Assembly: GCA_945865635.1 (NCBI GenBank)
Contig: CAMBEP010000016.1
Location: 23,456 to 87,455 of the forward strand
Source: Candidatus Kuenenia stuttgartensis
Lineage (GTDB): Bacteria > Planctomycetota > Planctomycetia > Isosphaerales > Isosphaeraceae
Direction: 5' to 3'
DNA: 64,000 nt
How positions within the stretch are numbered: the stretch's first letter is position 1; the number at the start of each line of letters is the position of its first letter. Below the pieces are notes generated by a model. It saw nothing but the letters and a program-made list of their open reading frames with translations. It had not been told where the DNA came from and made no database searches. Both the position numbers and the translations under genes were made by a program. Of the stretch, positions 26,304 to 34,967 are shown in pieces.

Positions 26304-26796
26304 TCATAAAACCCGTGTAAAAAGCGGGTTTTGGCGTTCGTGTGCCAGTAGCCATTGCTTACGCTGGAGCCCAGCTGCAAAGCCTGTCATCGAGCCATTT
26401 TTATCGACGACCCGATGGCAGGGTATGAGGATTAAAATTGGATTTTTGGACAATCGCATACCCACGGCTCGGGCTGATTGGGGTTGGCCAAGATTTTTGT
26501 GCAATGGCTTGGTAATTTGTAGTCTGGCCAGCAGCAATCTTGTCTAAAGCCTGGCGCACATTCGACTGAAACTTGGTCGCTGCAGGTAGCAAAGGCAATT
26601 GGAATTTTGCTAACGGGTATTCAAAGTATGTGGTTAGCTGCTTGATTGCATCATCCAGATGCTAGGGCGGATTTGGAGATTGATCGATGACCGAGTCGTC
26701 GTCGAATTCGAGTCTGGTGATAAATTGGTGATCGGCCGAAATGACAATTCGGCCGATTACGGTTTGCAGTGAATTCTGGAAACATTGACGAATCAA
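26304..26796 (-). pseudogene. ogt: Decayed O6-alkylguanine-DNA alkyltransferase gene
   Basis: Reading from TTG 26796, the frame gives an MGMT N-terminal domain (LQTVIGRIVISADHQFITRLEF) up to an in-frame TAG at 26662-26664, probably a former CAG. It then continues (LDDAIKQLTTYFEYPLAKF, LPAATKFQSNVRQALDKIAAGQTTNYQAIAQK) until a run of five A, after which the frame shifts to NLGQPQSARAVG, the active-site PCHRVV, and LTGF-like MTGFAAGLQRKQWLL, ending at 26304. Combined length (about 164 residues) equals an intact enzyme. Two independent lesions argue for a pseudogene, though a sequencing error at the A-run cannot be excluded. The TTG overlaps the stop of the upstream gene. Confidence 0.82.
26308..26334 (+). 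terminator. Possible terminator of the Calx-beta gene
   Basis: AAAACCCG (26308-26315) pairs with CGGGTTTT (26325-26332), followed by GG. It lies 42 bases after the plus-strand stop and inside the last codons of the convergent pseudogene. The stem ends in its own T-run, so efficiency is uncertain. Confidence 0.4.
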
Positions 26797-29237
26797 GGTT
26801 TTACAGGTACCGAATTGCTGACGGGTATGAGCCAGACTTCGGCCACCTGACAGCCCCGTCCGTTGCCACCGACGCCTGGGTCCCGATTAAATCTCAGTTC
26901 CAGTTTTCCATCCTTTGTCAATTCTTTTGGCAGCTCAAATTCCAGGGATTTATGAGGGTTTGGCTTCATCATTGGGCCATGGATCATGAGCCCATTGGCG
27001 ACCAGTTGGATTTTAATGCGGAAATTGTCGCCTGCGTAAGTGACGCGAAGGTTATATTTTTGATCTTTGTCAAGCTCATTGTATTTCATCACAATGGGCT
27101 CATCATACATTGTCTGGGCATAGCGGCACCAGGCAATTGGCGATTCCAGACGATATTCAAACCCATTAAACACCGAGTTGCGAACTTCAGGATCCTCTGC
27201 AAAGCTCTTTCCAGGTTCAAGGTGAGATTGCCGTGCCGGATCACCCAAGTCATCGTAGAATCCACCGGGGCCTGGATTGGTACGGTTTAAAATTTTGTCG
27301 ATCGCTTCCAGACGTTCTTTATCCGTCTTTAATTCCTGAATGGATTGCAATTGAGGTACGAGCCATGGGCGGTCATTGAGTGGGACATCAATCTGGTCCT
27401 GACTTGTTCCACGGCCTGGCTTGCCGTGATATTTGATTGTGGCGAGTTGCATTTTAGCGGTCTGGAAAAGACTATCAGCCAGTTCGTTGATTCGGTTCCT
27501 GAGTTCCGGAGCAACCATTACGGTGTCGCTGGTTTGCAATTTGGCAATTGCCTGAATCAGGTAGGAACTGGTTTTGTTCATCGTGGTCTGACGCAGCAAG
27601 GACTCGGCTTCCTGCTGACGTGCGGTTTCTGAAATCAACCTCTGTCTGAGCCATGCATCGTAATAAGCGCGATACAAGGGTTGCTGGAATCGCCAGTTGC
27701 GTAAAACCGCAGGTGCAGCCGCCTTTTCCATGGATTGGAATCGCAGAAGTGTTGTTTCCACACCTGTATTTGCAATGAGCGGGCCCTGCCAGTTGGTTTC
27801 AAGGGAAATGATGGCTTCGGCAAAGGCATCCTGATAATCTGAACCTATGAAAAACTTGGAGTAATCGCGCAGAATGGAGCGCACGGAAGCCTGTGGATCC
27901 CATGCCAGGCCACTCCAGATGATTTTGTTGATATCATCGTGGCACCCTTCTGAATATGAGATAAAGCCGATCGTATAGGGGCTGTAGGACTTGAAAATTG
28001 CGGCTTGGTCGTAAGGTCTTGGGTTGATTGCCTCCCGGCCCTGTGTCAGTGCAAATGCATAATCCCAGTTCGTCACAGGGTGCTGGCAACTTAAATTGTG
28101 TGTGATATCTGGATATCCGCGAATCGGATATTTGGCAGGTATGACCTTGCGAAGGGTTTTCAGATCCAGCAGGTTTTGAGGGCCGTAAGCGACTCCTGAA
28201 AGCCACTTGGGCTCGGCTTTCATGATTTCAATAAACTCATCAAACCAGACCCGGTTGAACGACTGTGGAGCCATCCACATCTGGGCCTTTGGATGATATT
28301 TCTTGAGCGAAACGGTTTGCTTCTCCAGCAGATTCATCATGTGAACAGGGCGCATGTGGCCAGGGTCGCCGCCGGGCACGAAGACCACATCAATTTTCGG
28401 CAAAACCTTAAAAACCTCGGCCCATTCCTTGAGTGCAAATTCGACCATGGCGGGTTCGGAATAATCGCCATCAATGGCTGGATACCAGATCCATAAATCA
28501 ATTCCATAATCGTCTGCCAGTTTTGACATTTTGATCATCATTTCCAGGGGTGGTCTCGGGAAATGCAGGCTGTCGTTGTCGTCGTCCGATCGTGGTGGAA
28601 TCAGTTCAATGGCATTTGTGCCATAAATAATCAGGTCGCGATAATATTGTTCCCACTGATCGATGTCCCAGGCATCATAGGAATTGGTCTTGGGTCGATA
28701 GCCAAGCTGGTGACCACGGATTTTGGTTTGTGGCGTGGAGACGATCTTCAAATTGCCAACCAGTTCCACACGATCGCGAGTCAGTGTCAGCTCCCGAAGC
28801 AGTCGGCCGATTCCGAATAAGACTCCACGATCATCATGACCGATGACATAAATTTTTGAGGAATTCTCAAGGCTATAGATTGCAAAGCCTTCAGCATGAC
28901 CAGAGAGAGGCTGATTCTTCAGGGCCGGTGGGAGTGATTCAGATTGTGATTCCGTAAGGATATGAATTTCAGGCGTGTTCAGGCTTGGTTGATGACCGGA
29001 AGCCAGTTGAACACGGGTTCGGTGATGGATTTCTTCGACAAGCATCTGGATCGCTTTTTGGAAGTGTCGCGAACCTTTTGCTTCATATATGACTTGAGCC
29101 TTGGTGAAATCGGTTGCCTGGGCGGGAGTTATTGGACTGATGTTGCTGGTCAGGCTGAAGATTAACAGGAGAAGGCCATTTTGGATTAAAAACGGAATTG
29201 ATCGATTGGATCGTCGTGTTTTTATAGAATTTGTCAT
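26793..29237 (-). CDS. Secreted glycoside-hydrolase-like protein (GH20/GH67-type N-terminal domain)
   Basis: The 814-residue protein starts with a signal peptide (IPFLIQNGLLLLIFSLTSN...ITPAQA). Residues about 45-150 resemble the N-terminal alpha/beta domain of GH20 hexosaminidases and GH67 glucuronidases (KAIQMLVEEIHHRT, IYVIGHDDRGVLFGIGRLLREL). A TIM-barrel-like region follows (IRGHQLGYRPKTNSYDAWDIDQWEQYYRDLIIYGTNAIELIPPRSDDD; DLWIWYPAID; VFVPGGDPGHMRP). The C-terminal part is helical and ends in a beta module. I cannot assign a GH family or catalytic pair. It is probably a periplasmic or outer polysaccharide-degrading enzyme. Its TGA overlaps the TTG of the decayed methyltransferase gene. 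Confidence 0.7.
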   Translation of the reverse strand: MTNSIKTRRSNRSIPFLIQNGLLLLIFSLTSNISPITPAQATDFTKAQVIYEAKGSRHFQKAIQMLVEEIHHRTRVQLASGHQPSLNTPEIHILTESQSESLPPALKNQPLSGHAEGFAIYSLENSSKIYVIGHDDRGVLFGIGRLLRELTLTRDRVELVGNLKIVSTPQTKIRGHQLGYRPKTNSYDAWDIDQWEQYYRDLIIYGTNAIELIPPRSDDDNDSLHFPRPPLEMMIKMSKLADDYGIDLWIWYPAIDGDYSEPAMVEFALKEWAEVFKVLPKIDVVFVPGGDPGHMRPVHMMNLLEKQTVSLKKYHPKAQMWMAPQSFNRVWFDEFIEIMKAEPKWLSGVAYGPQNLLDLKTLRKVIPAKYPIRGYPDITHNLSCQHPVTNWDYAFALTQGREAINPRPYDQAAIFKSYSPYTIGFISYSEGCHDDINKIIWSGLAWDPQASVRSILRDYSKFFIGSDYQDAFAEAIISLETNWQGPLIANTGVETTLLRFQSMEKAAAPAVLRNWRFQQPLYRAYYDAWLRQRLISETARQQEAESLLRQTTMNKTSSYLIQAIAKLQTSDTVMVAPELRNRINELADSLFQTAKMQLATIKYHGKPGRGTSQDQIDVPLNDRPWLVPQLQSIQELKTDKERLEAIDKILNRTNPGPGGFYDDLGDPARQSHLEPGKSFAEDPEVRNSVFNGFEYRLESPIAWCRYAQTMYDEPIVMKYNELDKDQKYNLRVTYAGDNFRIKIQLVANGLMIHGPMMKPNPHKSLEFELPKELTKDGKLELRFNRDPGVGGNGRGCQVAEVWLIPVSNSVPVKP

Positions 29238-29508
29238 GGGATCTTTGCCGGAAATGGATGAGGAAAGGAAGGGGCCGGGCTGTTAGTCTCGACAGGCGGA
29301 TAGGGGTTCGGGATGGATCGTGTGAGACCTGTTTAAAGTAGCTTGATGGACCCTGCGATGCAACAGCTTGTGAGGACGAATTTGGGTTTTGAGTGGGTGG
29401 CTGTTCGAAATGGAGATAATTTGATAGGATTGAGTTCATTCATGGGTTGAACGAAGTTCATGTGGATGGGCGTGGTTCAACAGCGGTCAAAAATGAGTCA
29501 GGGGCGCT

Positions 29509-30600
29509 ATGAAAGCTGGAATTGTTGGTCTGCCGAACGTGGGTAAAAGCACACTTTTTAATGCCCTGACGAGCACGAAGTCGGCTCAGGCGGCCAATTA
29601 TCCGTTTTGTACGATCGAGCCCAATGAGGGGATCGTGGCCGTTCCGGACCCACGTCTGCACAGGATCCAGACGTTCATACCAACACAGCGGGTGGTACCG
29701 ACGGTGCTGAAACTGGTAGACATCGCCGGTATCGTCAAGGGTGCCAGTGAAGGTCAGGGGCTTGGGAACAAGTTTTTGAGCCACATTCGTGAAGTGGACG
29801 CAATTTTGCAGGTGGTGCGATGTTTTGAAGATCCTGACGTGGTTCATGTCTCAGGCACAGTCAATCCGCTGGCTGACATTGAAACGATTGAAATGGAATT
29901 GATGCTTGCAGATATACAGACGCTCGAAAATGCTCTTCCAAAATCAGAACGAACGGCCAAAAGCGGCGACAAAGAGGCCAAGCTCAGGGTTGAAGCCATC
30001 AAGAAATGCCTTGAGCATCTTTCCACCGATGAACCGCTTCGTAAATTGCAACTGGAAGAGGAAGAGGCCTTGGCGATTGACAGCTTTGGCCTGATGACGG
30101 CAAAGCCAATTCTTTATGTGGCCAATGTGGAAGAGAGCGACTTGGAAGGGCAAGGCCCACTGGTCATGCAGGTTCGCGAATTTGCGAAAAAAGTGGGTGC
30201 ATCAGTGATGCCGGTTTGTGCCAAGCTGGAATCGGAAATTGCTGAACTGGACGAAGCGGACCGCAAAGAGATGCTTGAATCGGCAGGCCTGGCCGAGCCC
30301 GCATTGGCTGTTTTGGCCCGCGAAGCTTATAATGTGCTTGGCCTTCAAAGCTATTTTACGGCTGGCGAGAAAGAAATTCGAGCCTGGACCGTGAAGGCCG
30401 GTGCCACGGCCCCGCAAGCGGCCGGAGTGATTCATACCGACTTTGAAGCTGGATTTATTCGGGCCGAAGTTTATTCGGTGGCAGATCTTGAGCAATACAA
30501 GTCGGAAAAGGAAATTCGAAATGCTGGCAAACTTCGAGTGGAAGGCAAGTTGTATATCATGAAGGATGGCGATATTTGCCACTTTCTGTTCAACAATTGA
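29509..30600 (+). CDS. ychF: Redox-regulated ATPase YchF (OBG-family)
   Basis: The 363-residue protein has the OBG GTPase layout: G1 GLPNVGKS, G3 DIAGIVKGA, an altered G4 (NVEESD rather than NKxD, the YchF hallmark that shifts specificity to ATP), and the C-terminal TGS-like domain ([43 protein letters not shown]). YchF is cytoplasmic, binds ribosomes, and is linked to oxidative-stress responses and translation fidelity. The length matches the family. It is monocistronic in this view, with a divergent glycosidase-like gene upstream. Confidence 0.96.
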   Translation: MKAGIVGLPNVGKSTLFNALTSTKSAQAANYPFCTIEPNEGIVAVPDPRLHRIQTFIPTQRVVPTVLKLVDIAGIVKGASEGQGLGNKFLSHIREVDAILQVVRCFEDPDVVHVSGTVNPLADIETIEMELMLADIQTLENALPKSERTAKSGDKEAKLRVEAIKKCLEHLSTDEPLRKLQLEEEEALAIDSFGLMTAKPILYVANVEESDLEGQGPLVMQVREFAKKVGASVMPVCAKLESEIAELDEADRKEMLESAGLAEPALAVLAREAYNVLGLQSYFTAGEKEIRAWTVKAGATAPQAAGVIHTDFEAGFIRAEVYSVADLEQYKSEKEIRNAGKLRVEGKLYIMKDGDICHFLFNN

Positions 30601-30735
30601 AATTCAGGGAGAAGTAGTCCTTTCGCAAATTCGCCCGCTGGATTCGGTCTGAACTGGATCGAGTTCAGCCAAGAATTTTGCCTAAGGACCATTCTTTCGG
30701 AGCCAGTTGATGGCATCCATGCAACCAAGTTTGGC

Positions 30736-30769
30736 GGATTGACTCGCTGTGGATATTGCGAGTCAATCC
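30736..30769. repeat. Intergenic 12-bp perfect hairpin
   Basis: GGATTGACTCGC (30736-30747) and its exact complement GCGAGTCAATCC (30758-30769) flank a 10-base loop, between the convergent ychF and TIGR03067 genes. There is no adjacent T-run on either strand, so it is not a standard terminator, though a role in 3'-end formation is possible. Confidence 0.5.
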
Positions 30770-30872
30770 TGGCCAGTCGCTTTACAGGTTCATGCCAGAT
30801 GGAATCCTACACTTGCTAGAAACTCTGGCGTGTTGGATTCTTTTGAGGCGTGAATTTAAGCTTTCGTTTGGA

Positions 30873-31298
30873 TTATTTCTTGCGTGCAAGTTCGAAAACG
30901 AAAGCAGAAAAGTCTTCTTTGGTCTTGAATTCCGTTGGGCGTTCGGTTGTTCCGAAGCAGATGGCGATTTTGTCGTCGCCTTCGAATTTGTAGATGGCAG
31001 GGCCTTTGAAATTCTTGGCGTTGGCCGAATCATCGGCGACCTTCATCTCCATGGCTTTGTGTGGCTTGGCGGCTGGATCAATCGTAACGACGATTTTATA
31101 GCTTCTGCCGGGTGCTTCAATACTGAGTTTGTCGCCATCAAAGCTCCAGGTGGCTTCTGCGCCCTGGGTATTGCTGGTCCACTTGCCTTTGAGTTTTTTG
31201 AGATCGTCAGAGGTTTCATCTGCCGATGCAATGGCGATGGCGGGTGCCAGAGTCATAGTCCAAGCGATGACTTTGAGGAAATTGCGTCTCATGAACAT
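30873..31298 (-). CDS. Secreted TIGR03067-domain protein
   Basis: The 141-residue protein has an N-terminal signal (RRNFLKVIAWTMTLAPAIAIASA) and then the planctomycete TIGR03067 module: LKGKWTSNTQGAEATWSFDGDKLSI, TIDPAAKPHKAMEM, GPAIYKFEGDDKIAICFGTTERPTEF. This family is found widely in planctomycetes, often in multiple copies, with no known activity; a lipocalin-like beta fold has been suggested. Start is ATG 31298 or the second ATG at 31292. It is divergent from the Dabb gene. Confidence 0.85.
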   Translation of the reverse strand: MFMRRNFLKVIAWTMTLAPAIAIASADETSDDLKKLKGKWTSNTQGAEATWSFDGDKLSIEAPGRSYKIVVTIDPAAKPHKAMEMKVADDSANAKNFKGPAIYKFEGDDKIAICFGTTERPTEFKTKEDFSAFVFELARKK

Positions 31299-31550
31299 TT
31301 GTTTTGGTCTCGAACCTGAGCGGTTTGGGCGGAAGTGATGAGCTGGATCGACTCTGTAATGAGAGTCTCGAACAATATAGCGTTTTGAAGGTGGATTGTG
31401 TAAGACTTTGAATCAAAATACTTGACCTTGTGCCACAAATTCGCCATTGTGGTGTGGGCTTGGGGTGGTTCGGATGAATCGTGGATATGATGCCACGCCC
31501 CTTGCTTCGAGGATCTGTTTCGTGTCTTGAAAATGGGAGAATTGATTGCA

Positions 31551-31955
31551 ATGATTCGTCGATTCCTGCTGATGATGGTAATGGCCGTGTCAATAGCACC
31601 GTTGGTCCCGGCACAGGTCAGGGCTGAAGAGCCTGCCTTGGCTCACATGGTTTTCTTTACTTTGAAGGATCGAACACCGGCCAATCGCGATGCCTTGCTT
31701 GCCGGCTGCAAGAAATATCTCAATGGCCATGAAGGCACATTGTATTTCTCTGTTGGTACGCGTGCGGAAGAATTTAAAAGGGAAGTGAACGACCTTGAAT
31801 ATGACGTGGCCCTGCATCTTGTTTTCAAGGACAAGGCGGCTCATGACAAATATCAGGATGCACCAAGGCACCTGAAATTCATTGAGGAGAACAAATCACT
31901 TTGGGGCAAGGTTCGAGTCTTTGATTCCAACCTGGCTTTGGAATCGGCAAAATAA
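31551..31955 (+). CDS. Exported Dabb (stress-responsive A/B barrel) protein
   Basis: The 134-residue product has a signal peptide (RRFLLMMVMAVSIAPLVPAQVRA) and a single Dabb domain: LAHMVFFTLKDRTPANRDALLAGCKKYL, YFSVGTRAEEFKREVNDLEYDVALHLVFKDKAAHDKYQDAPRHLKFIEENKSLWGKVRVFDS. Dabb proteins are small ferredoxin-like barrels that dimerise; most are cytoplasmic, so the signal peptide points to a periplasmic role. ATG 31551 with GGGAGA upstream is preferred over ATG 31527. Confidence 0.85.
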   Translation: MIRRFLLMMVMAVSIAPLVPAQVRAEEPALAHMVFFTLKDRTPANRDALLAGCKKYLNGHEGTLYFSVGTRAEEFKREVNDLEYDVALHLVFKDKAAHDKYQDAPRHLKFIEENKSLWGKVRVFDSNLALESAK

Positions 31956-31982
31956 ATCCTGAGTTGTATTTTTGGAATATGT

Positions 31983-32016
31983 GATCGATGATTTGTGAAT
32001 CAATCATCGATCTTTT
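31983..32016 (+). terminator. Rho-independent terminator after the Dabb gene
   Basis: GATCGATGATT (31983-31993) pairs exactly with AATCATCGATC (32002-32012) over an 8-base loop and is followed by TTTT. It lies 28 bases after the stop codon. Confidence 0.8.
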
Positions 32017-32049
32017 CCTAATCATGAAAATCTGCTTTAAAAAACGCTA

Positions 32050-32619
32050 ATGAGTGACGAGCCAATACGATATCCATTAAAATATGGCCCCTGGGTGATT
32101 CAGGAGCGGTCGATCGTCTATCAGGACCCTTGGCTTAAGGTGACACGAGACATTGTGGCCAGACCCGACGGGTCGCCAGGTAGCTATGGTGTGTCACACA
32201 TGAAGCCGGGTGTGTGTGTCCTGGCGATTGATGGAGATGGTATTTGCCATCTGACGGAAGAATTTCATTACGCGGTTGGCAGAGTCACTCTGGAATGTGT
32301 TTCCGGTGGTATCGAGCCGGGCGAAGGGATATTTGAAACGGCTCAGCGAGAGTTGGCGGAAGAATTGGGGCTGATTGCCGGAAAGTGGACAGATTTGGGA
32401 ATGGTCGACCCTTTCACAGCGATTGCATTATCGCCTACAAGTCTTTGGCTTGCTGAGGATCTGTCCAGGACAACTGCGAACCCCGAGGTTTCTGAAATCA
32501 TCAGGCATGTAGAGATACCATTTGCAGAGGTGTTTAAAAAAACAATGGCCGCTGAAATTACGCATGCGCCGAGCGTCGCCCTGATTTTAAAAGCATGGAT
32601 CATGAAAACAGAATTATGA
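32050..32619 (+). CDS. Nudix hydrolase (ADP-ribose pyrophosphatase-like)
   Basis: The 189-residue protein carries a complete Nudix box at residues 87-109 (GGIEPGEGIFETAQRELAEELGL), with the metal-binding REL-AEE core. The N-terminal region (GPWVIQERSIVYQDPWLKVTRDIVARPDG) and a C-terminal helix resemble ADP-ribose/NDP-sugar pyrophosphatases. Exact substrate is not evident. It is a single gene with terminators on both sides. Confidence 0.88.
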   Translation: MSDEPIRYPLKYGPWVIQERSIVYQDPWLKVTRDIVARPDGSPGSYGVSHMKPGVCVLAIDGDGICHLTEEFHYAVGRVTLECVSGGIEPGEGIFETAQRELAEELGLIAGKWTDLGMVDPFTAIALSPTSLWLAEDLSRTTANPEVSEIIRHVEIPFAEVFKKTMAAEITHAPSVALILKAWIMKTEL

Positions 32620-32628
32620 ATGACAGAG

Positions 32629-32656
32629 AAAAATGGCCTGAAGCAGGCCATTTTTT
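32629..32656. terminator. Bidirectional terminator between Nudix gene and SUF operon end
   Basis: AAAAATGGCCTG (32629-32640) pairs with CAGGCCATTTTT (32644-32655) across a 3-base loop. The stem carries a T-run on both strands, serving the convergent Nudix gene and the SUF operon. Confidence 0.9.
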
Positions 32657-32694
32657 GGAGAGTTTCCTGTAAAATTCGAGAGCGATTGATTTCT

Positions 32695-33423
32695 TTAGAA
32701 GATGCCAAGGATATCGCGTGCATCGTCGGTCATTCGGGCGGGTGACCAAGGCGGATTCATGACGAGTTTGACGTTGGCTTTGGTGACGCCTTCAACCTTT
32801 TCCACAGCCTTTACACTGTTTCTGAGGATTTCAGGACCGGCTGGGCAGGCAGGCGTGGTGAGCGTCATTTCGACATCCACTTCCGATCCACGTGTCTGGA
32901 CCGTGTAAATCAGTCCGAGGTCGACAATATTGACATTCAATTCAGGGTCGATCACGGTTTTCAGTGCATTGACGATGGTTTCCTGATCGAAATTCAATTC
33001 GGCGACTGGTTTTGTGGTTTCCGATCCGGAATCGGAGACGACTGGTGCGGAGTTGGCGGAGGCGGCAGCAAGTGGGGGTTTTGGTGCTTCCTTGGGCAGG
33101 TCGCCTGAATCGTTGATTGCGACCATGATTGATTCACCTTCCACCTTCACATGGTGGGCACGCACGCTTTCCACCGCCGGCATGCAAAGCACGGAACCCG
33201 TGCGGACATCGAATCGGGCGCCGTGGCGATCGCATTCGATTTCATGACCCCTGAGAATTCCATCGGCGAGCGGGCCACCATCATGTGTGCAGACATCATC
33301 AATTGCGAAGACCTGGCCTTCGACCCGGAACAAGGCAACGGGCTGGTCGTCAACTTCGACGAACAAATTACCGCCTTCAGGTAATTCCGACAACTGAGCC
33401 ACGGCCTGATATGCAATTGCCAT
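32695..33423 (-). CDS. Rieske ferredoxin fused to MIP18/DUF59 (SufT-like) domain
   Basis: The 242-residue protein has two domains. Residues 1-103 are a Rieske [2Fe-2S] ferredoxin with ligands Cys45-x-His47 and Cys64-x-x-His67 (VCTHDGGP; CDRHGARFD). Residues about 143-242 are a MIP18/DUF59 domain (ALKTVIDPELNVNIVDLGLIYTV, TTPACPAGPEIL, NPPWSPARMTDDARDILG) related to SufT and PaaD, which assist Fe-S protein maturation. The linker (about 104-142) is Ala/Pro/Ser-rich. It is the last gene of the SUF operon. The Rieske half might act as an electron donor or carry a cluster; this is inference. Confidence 0.92.
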   Translation of the reverse strand: MAIAYQAVAQLSELPEGGNLFVEVDDQPVALFRVEGQVFAIDDVCTHDGGPLADGILRGHEIECDRHGARFDVRTGSVLCMPAVESVRAHHVKVEGESIMVAINDSGDLPKEAPKPPLAAASANSAPVVSDSGSETTKPVAELNFDQETIVNALKTVIDPELNVNIVDLGLIYTVQTRGSEVDVEMTLTTPACPAGPEILRNSVKAVEKVEGVTKANVKLVMNPPWSPARMTDDARDILGIF

Positions 33424-33489
33424 GTTCTTGATCGTCCTTTAGGGATGGAGGTATCTGGTGTGATAAAGATTTGCGAATGAGTCGAAAAT

Positions 33490-33915
33490 TCAGGAGGCGG
33501 CGGTTTCGACAACAATCTTTTTCAGGCGGCGTAGAACTCCGGCCAAGCCATTCATGCGCTGCATGCCGAGAATTTCTTTCAAGCCAGCCTGGCTGATCAG
33601 ATCATAGGAAAGGGCCGCCAGGTCGTCGACAGAAGCGCCTTGGGTGCCCTCCCAGAGGAGTGTGACGAAGCCACGAACGGTTGGGGCTTCCAGCGGCACA
33701 TCGGCGAACCATTGTACGCCTTCCGGGGTTTTTTCAGCGAAGAGGAAGATTGGGGACTGGCACTCCTCGACCCGGCTTTCAGGCCCTTGAAGGCCTGCGA
33801 ATCGCTCGGGCAGTGCAGGCAGGGAACGGGCGTAATCGAGAAGCAATTCGATGCGTTCCTTGGGGTCGCAATCGGCCAGTTCCTCAACAAGTTCAGTCAG
33901 TTTCTGGATAGGCAT
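33490..33915 (-). CDS. sufE: SufE-family sulfur acceptor
   Basis: The 141-residue protein fits SufE in length and sequence, with acceptor Cys52 in RVEECQSPIFLF and the C-terminal signature LISQAGLKEILGMQRMNGLAGVLRRLK. SufE normally takes persulfide sulfur from cysteine desulfurase SufS and passes it to SufBCD. Here the adjacent gene is a rhodanese, with no SufS in the operon, so the sulfur donor is open. It is separated from the rhodanese gene by a gap with a hairpin, and from the Rieske fusion by 66 bases. Confidence 0.93.
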   Translation of the reverse strand: MPIQKLTELVEELADCDPKERIELLLDYARSLPALPERFAGLQGPESRVEECQSPIFLFAEKTPEGVQWFADVPLEAPTVRGFVTLLWEGTQGASVDDLAALSYDLISQAGLKEILGMQRMNGLAGVLRRLKKIVVETAAS

Positions 33916-33949
33916 CAGAAGTATGTCTAAGGCTCGAATCAGGTGACGA

Positions 33950-33977
33950 AAAGGAGCGATTCTCGAATCGCCCCTGA
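33950..33977 (-). terminator. Intra-operon hairpin with T-run between rhodanese gene and sufE
   Basis: On the minus strand GCGATTC and GAATCGC (33956-33962 and 33965-33971) form a stem, extended by two G:C pairs, followed by CCTTTTC. It may partly terminate transcription before sufE and the Rieske fusion gene. Confidence 0.5.
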
Positions 33978-34013
33978 CAAGTTCTGTTCGCGGGCGAGAC
34001 CGCGATCAGGATT

Positions 34014-34889
34014 TCATGAGGAGGGCAGAGCGCCTTTGACAATGGGCACGCCGACCACATTGCCCCACTCCGTCCAGGAGCCATCGTAATTGCGTACCTT
34101 CTGGTAGCCCAGCAGATATTTCAGGACAAACCAGGTCAGGCTTGAGCGTTCGCCGATACGGCAATAGGCCACGACATCGTCGGTCGGCTTCAGGTGCAGT
34201 TCTTGTTCGTAGATGGCCCGGAGCTCATCGGCAGTCTTGAATCGTCCATCATCGCCTACGGCCCGACTCCAAGGGCAACTGAGGGCTCCTGGAATGTGTC
34301 CACCGCGCAGAACGCCTTCTTCTGGATAGCCTTCCATGTGGGTTCGTTCGCCGGAATATTCTTTCGGGCTACGCACATCCACCAAGGGGAGACTTGCCTT
34401 GACGTGATCGAGAACACCTTCACGGAAGATGCGCAGATCACGCCAGTCGAGGTCGGCAGGAACTTTGTAGGATGTGGTCGGATGCGCTGGAACGTCAGAG
34501 GTGGTTGGGAGTTTTGCGGTCTCAACCCAGTACTTTCGGCCACCATTCAGGATCCGGCAATTCAGGTGGCCCTTGAGCTTGAAGGCCCAGAAGGCATAAC
34601 AGGCCCACCAGTTGTTGTCGTCGCCATAGAAAACCAGGGTGGTTTCGTTCGAAATCCCATTTTTGCGGCAAAGATTTTCGAAGACTTCGTTGGAAATATA
34701 GTCTCGGACCGTTTGATCTTGTAGGTCGTTGTGCCAGTCGATTTTGACTGCCCCTGGGATGTGGGACATCGGATAGAGCAGGGCATCGCCACTGGATTCG
34801 ACCACTCTGACAGAAGGGTCGTTCAGGTGCTGCTGAACCCACTCGGCACTGACCAAAACGCTGGGATCGGCATAATTCTGGGCGGACAT
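34014..34889 (-). CDS. Two-domain rhodanese (thiosulfate/3-mercaptopyruvate sulfurtransferase)
   Basis: The 291-residue protein has two rhodanese domains. The N-terminal domain is inactive in type (SAEWVQQHL to LNGGRKYWV). The C-terminal domain ([42 protein letters not shown]) carries active-site Cys243 in [11 protein letters not shown]. The loop is close to actinobacterial CysA/SseA-like thiosulfate sulfurtransferases. These enzymes move sulfane sulfur from thiosulfate to acceptors through a cysteine persulfide. It lies between sufD and sufE, where SufS is usually found, which suggests it supplies sulfur to SufE/SufBCD; that is inference. No signal peptide is visible. Confidence 0.93.
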   Translation of the reverse strand: MSAQNYADPSVLVSAEWVQQHLNDPSVRVVESSGDALLYPMSHIPGAVKIDWHNDLQDQTVRDYISNEVFENLCRKNGISNETTLVFYGDDNNWWACYAFWAFKLKGHLNCRILNGGRKYWVETAKLPTTSDVPAHPTTSYKVPADLDWRDLRIFREGVLDHVKASLPLVDVRSPKEYSGERTHMEGYPEEGVLRGGHIPGALSCPWSRAVGDDGRFKTADELRAIYEQELHLKPTDDVVAYCRIGERSSLTWFVLKYLLGYQKVRNYDGSWTEWGNVVGVPIVKGALPSS

Positions 34890-34916
34890 CTCTCAGCAGA
34901 CTCCTCGGTAGGGATC

Positions 34917-34943
34917 AAAAAGCGGATTGACAGATCGCTTTTT
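34917..34943 (-). terminator. Hairpin between sufD and rhodanese gene, possible attenuator
   Basis: AAAAAGCG (34917-34924) and CGCTTTTT (34936-34943) are exact complements around an 11-base loop. On the minus strand the stem ends in five T, as in an intrinsic terminator, but lies inside the operon. Confidence 0.55.
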
Positions 34944-34967
34944 CTGGTCCTTGATGATTGTTTCAGG

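Noticed and set aside
26401..26598. The two methyltransferase fragments as separate small genes
   Set aside because: Together they form one MGMT sequence of normal length broken by a stop and a frameshift; neither alone is a complete domain.
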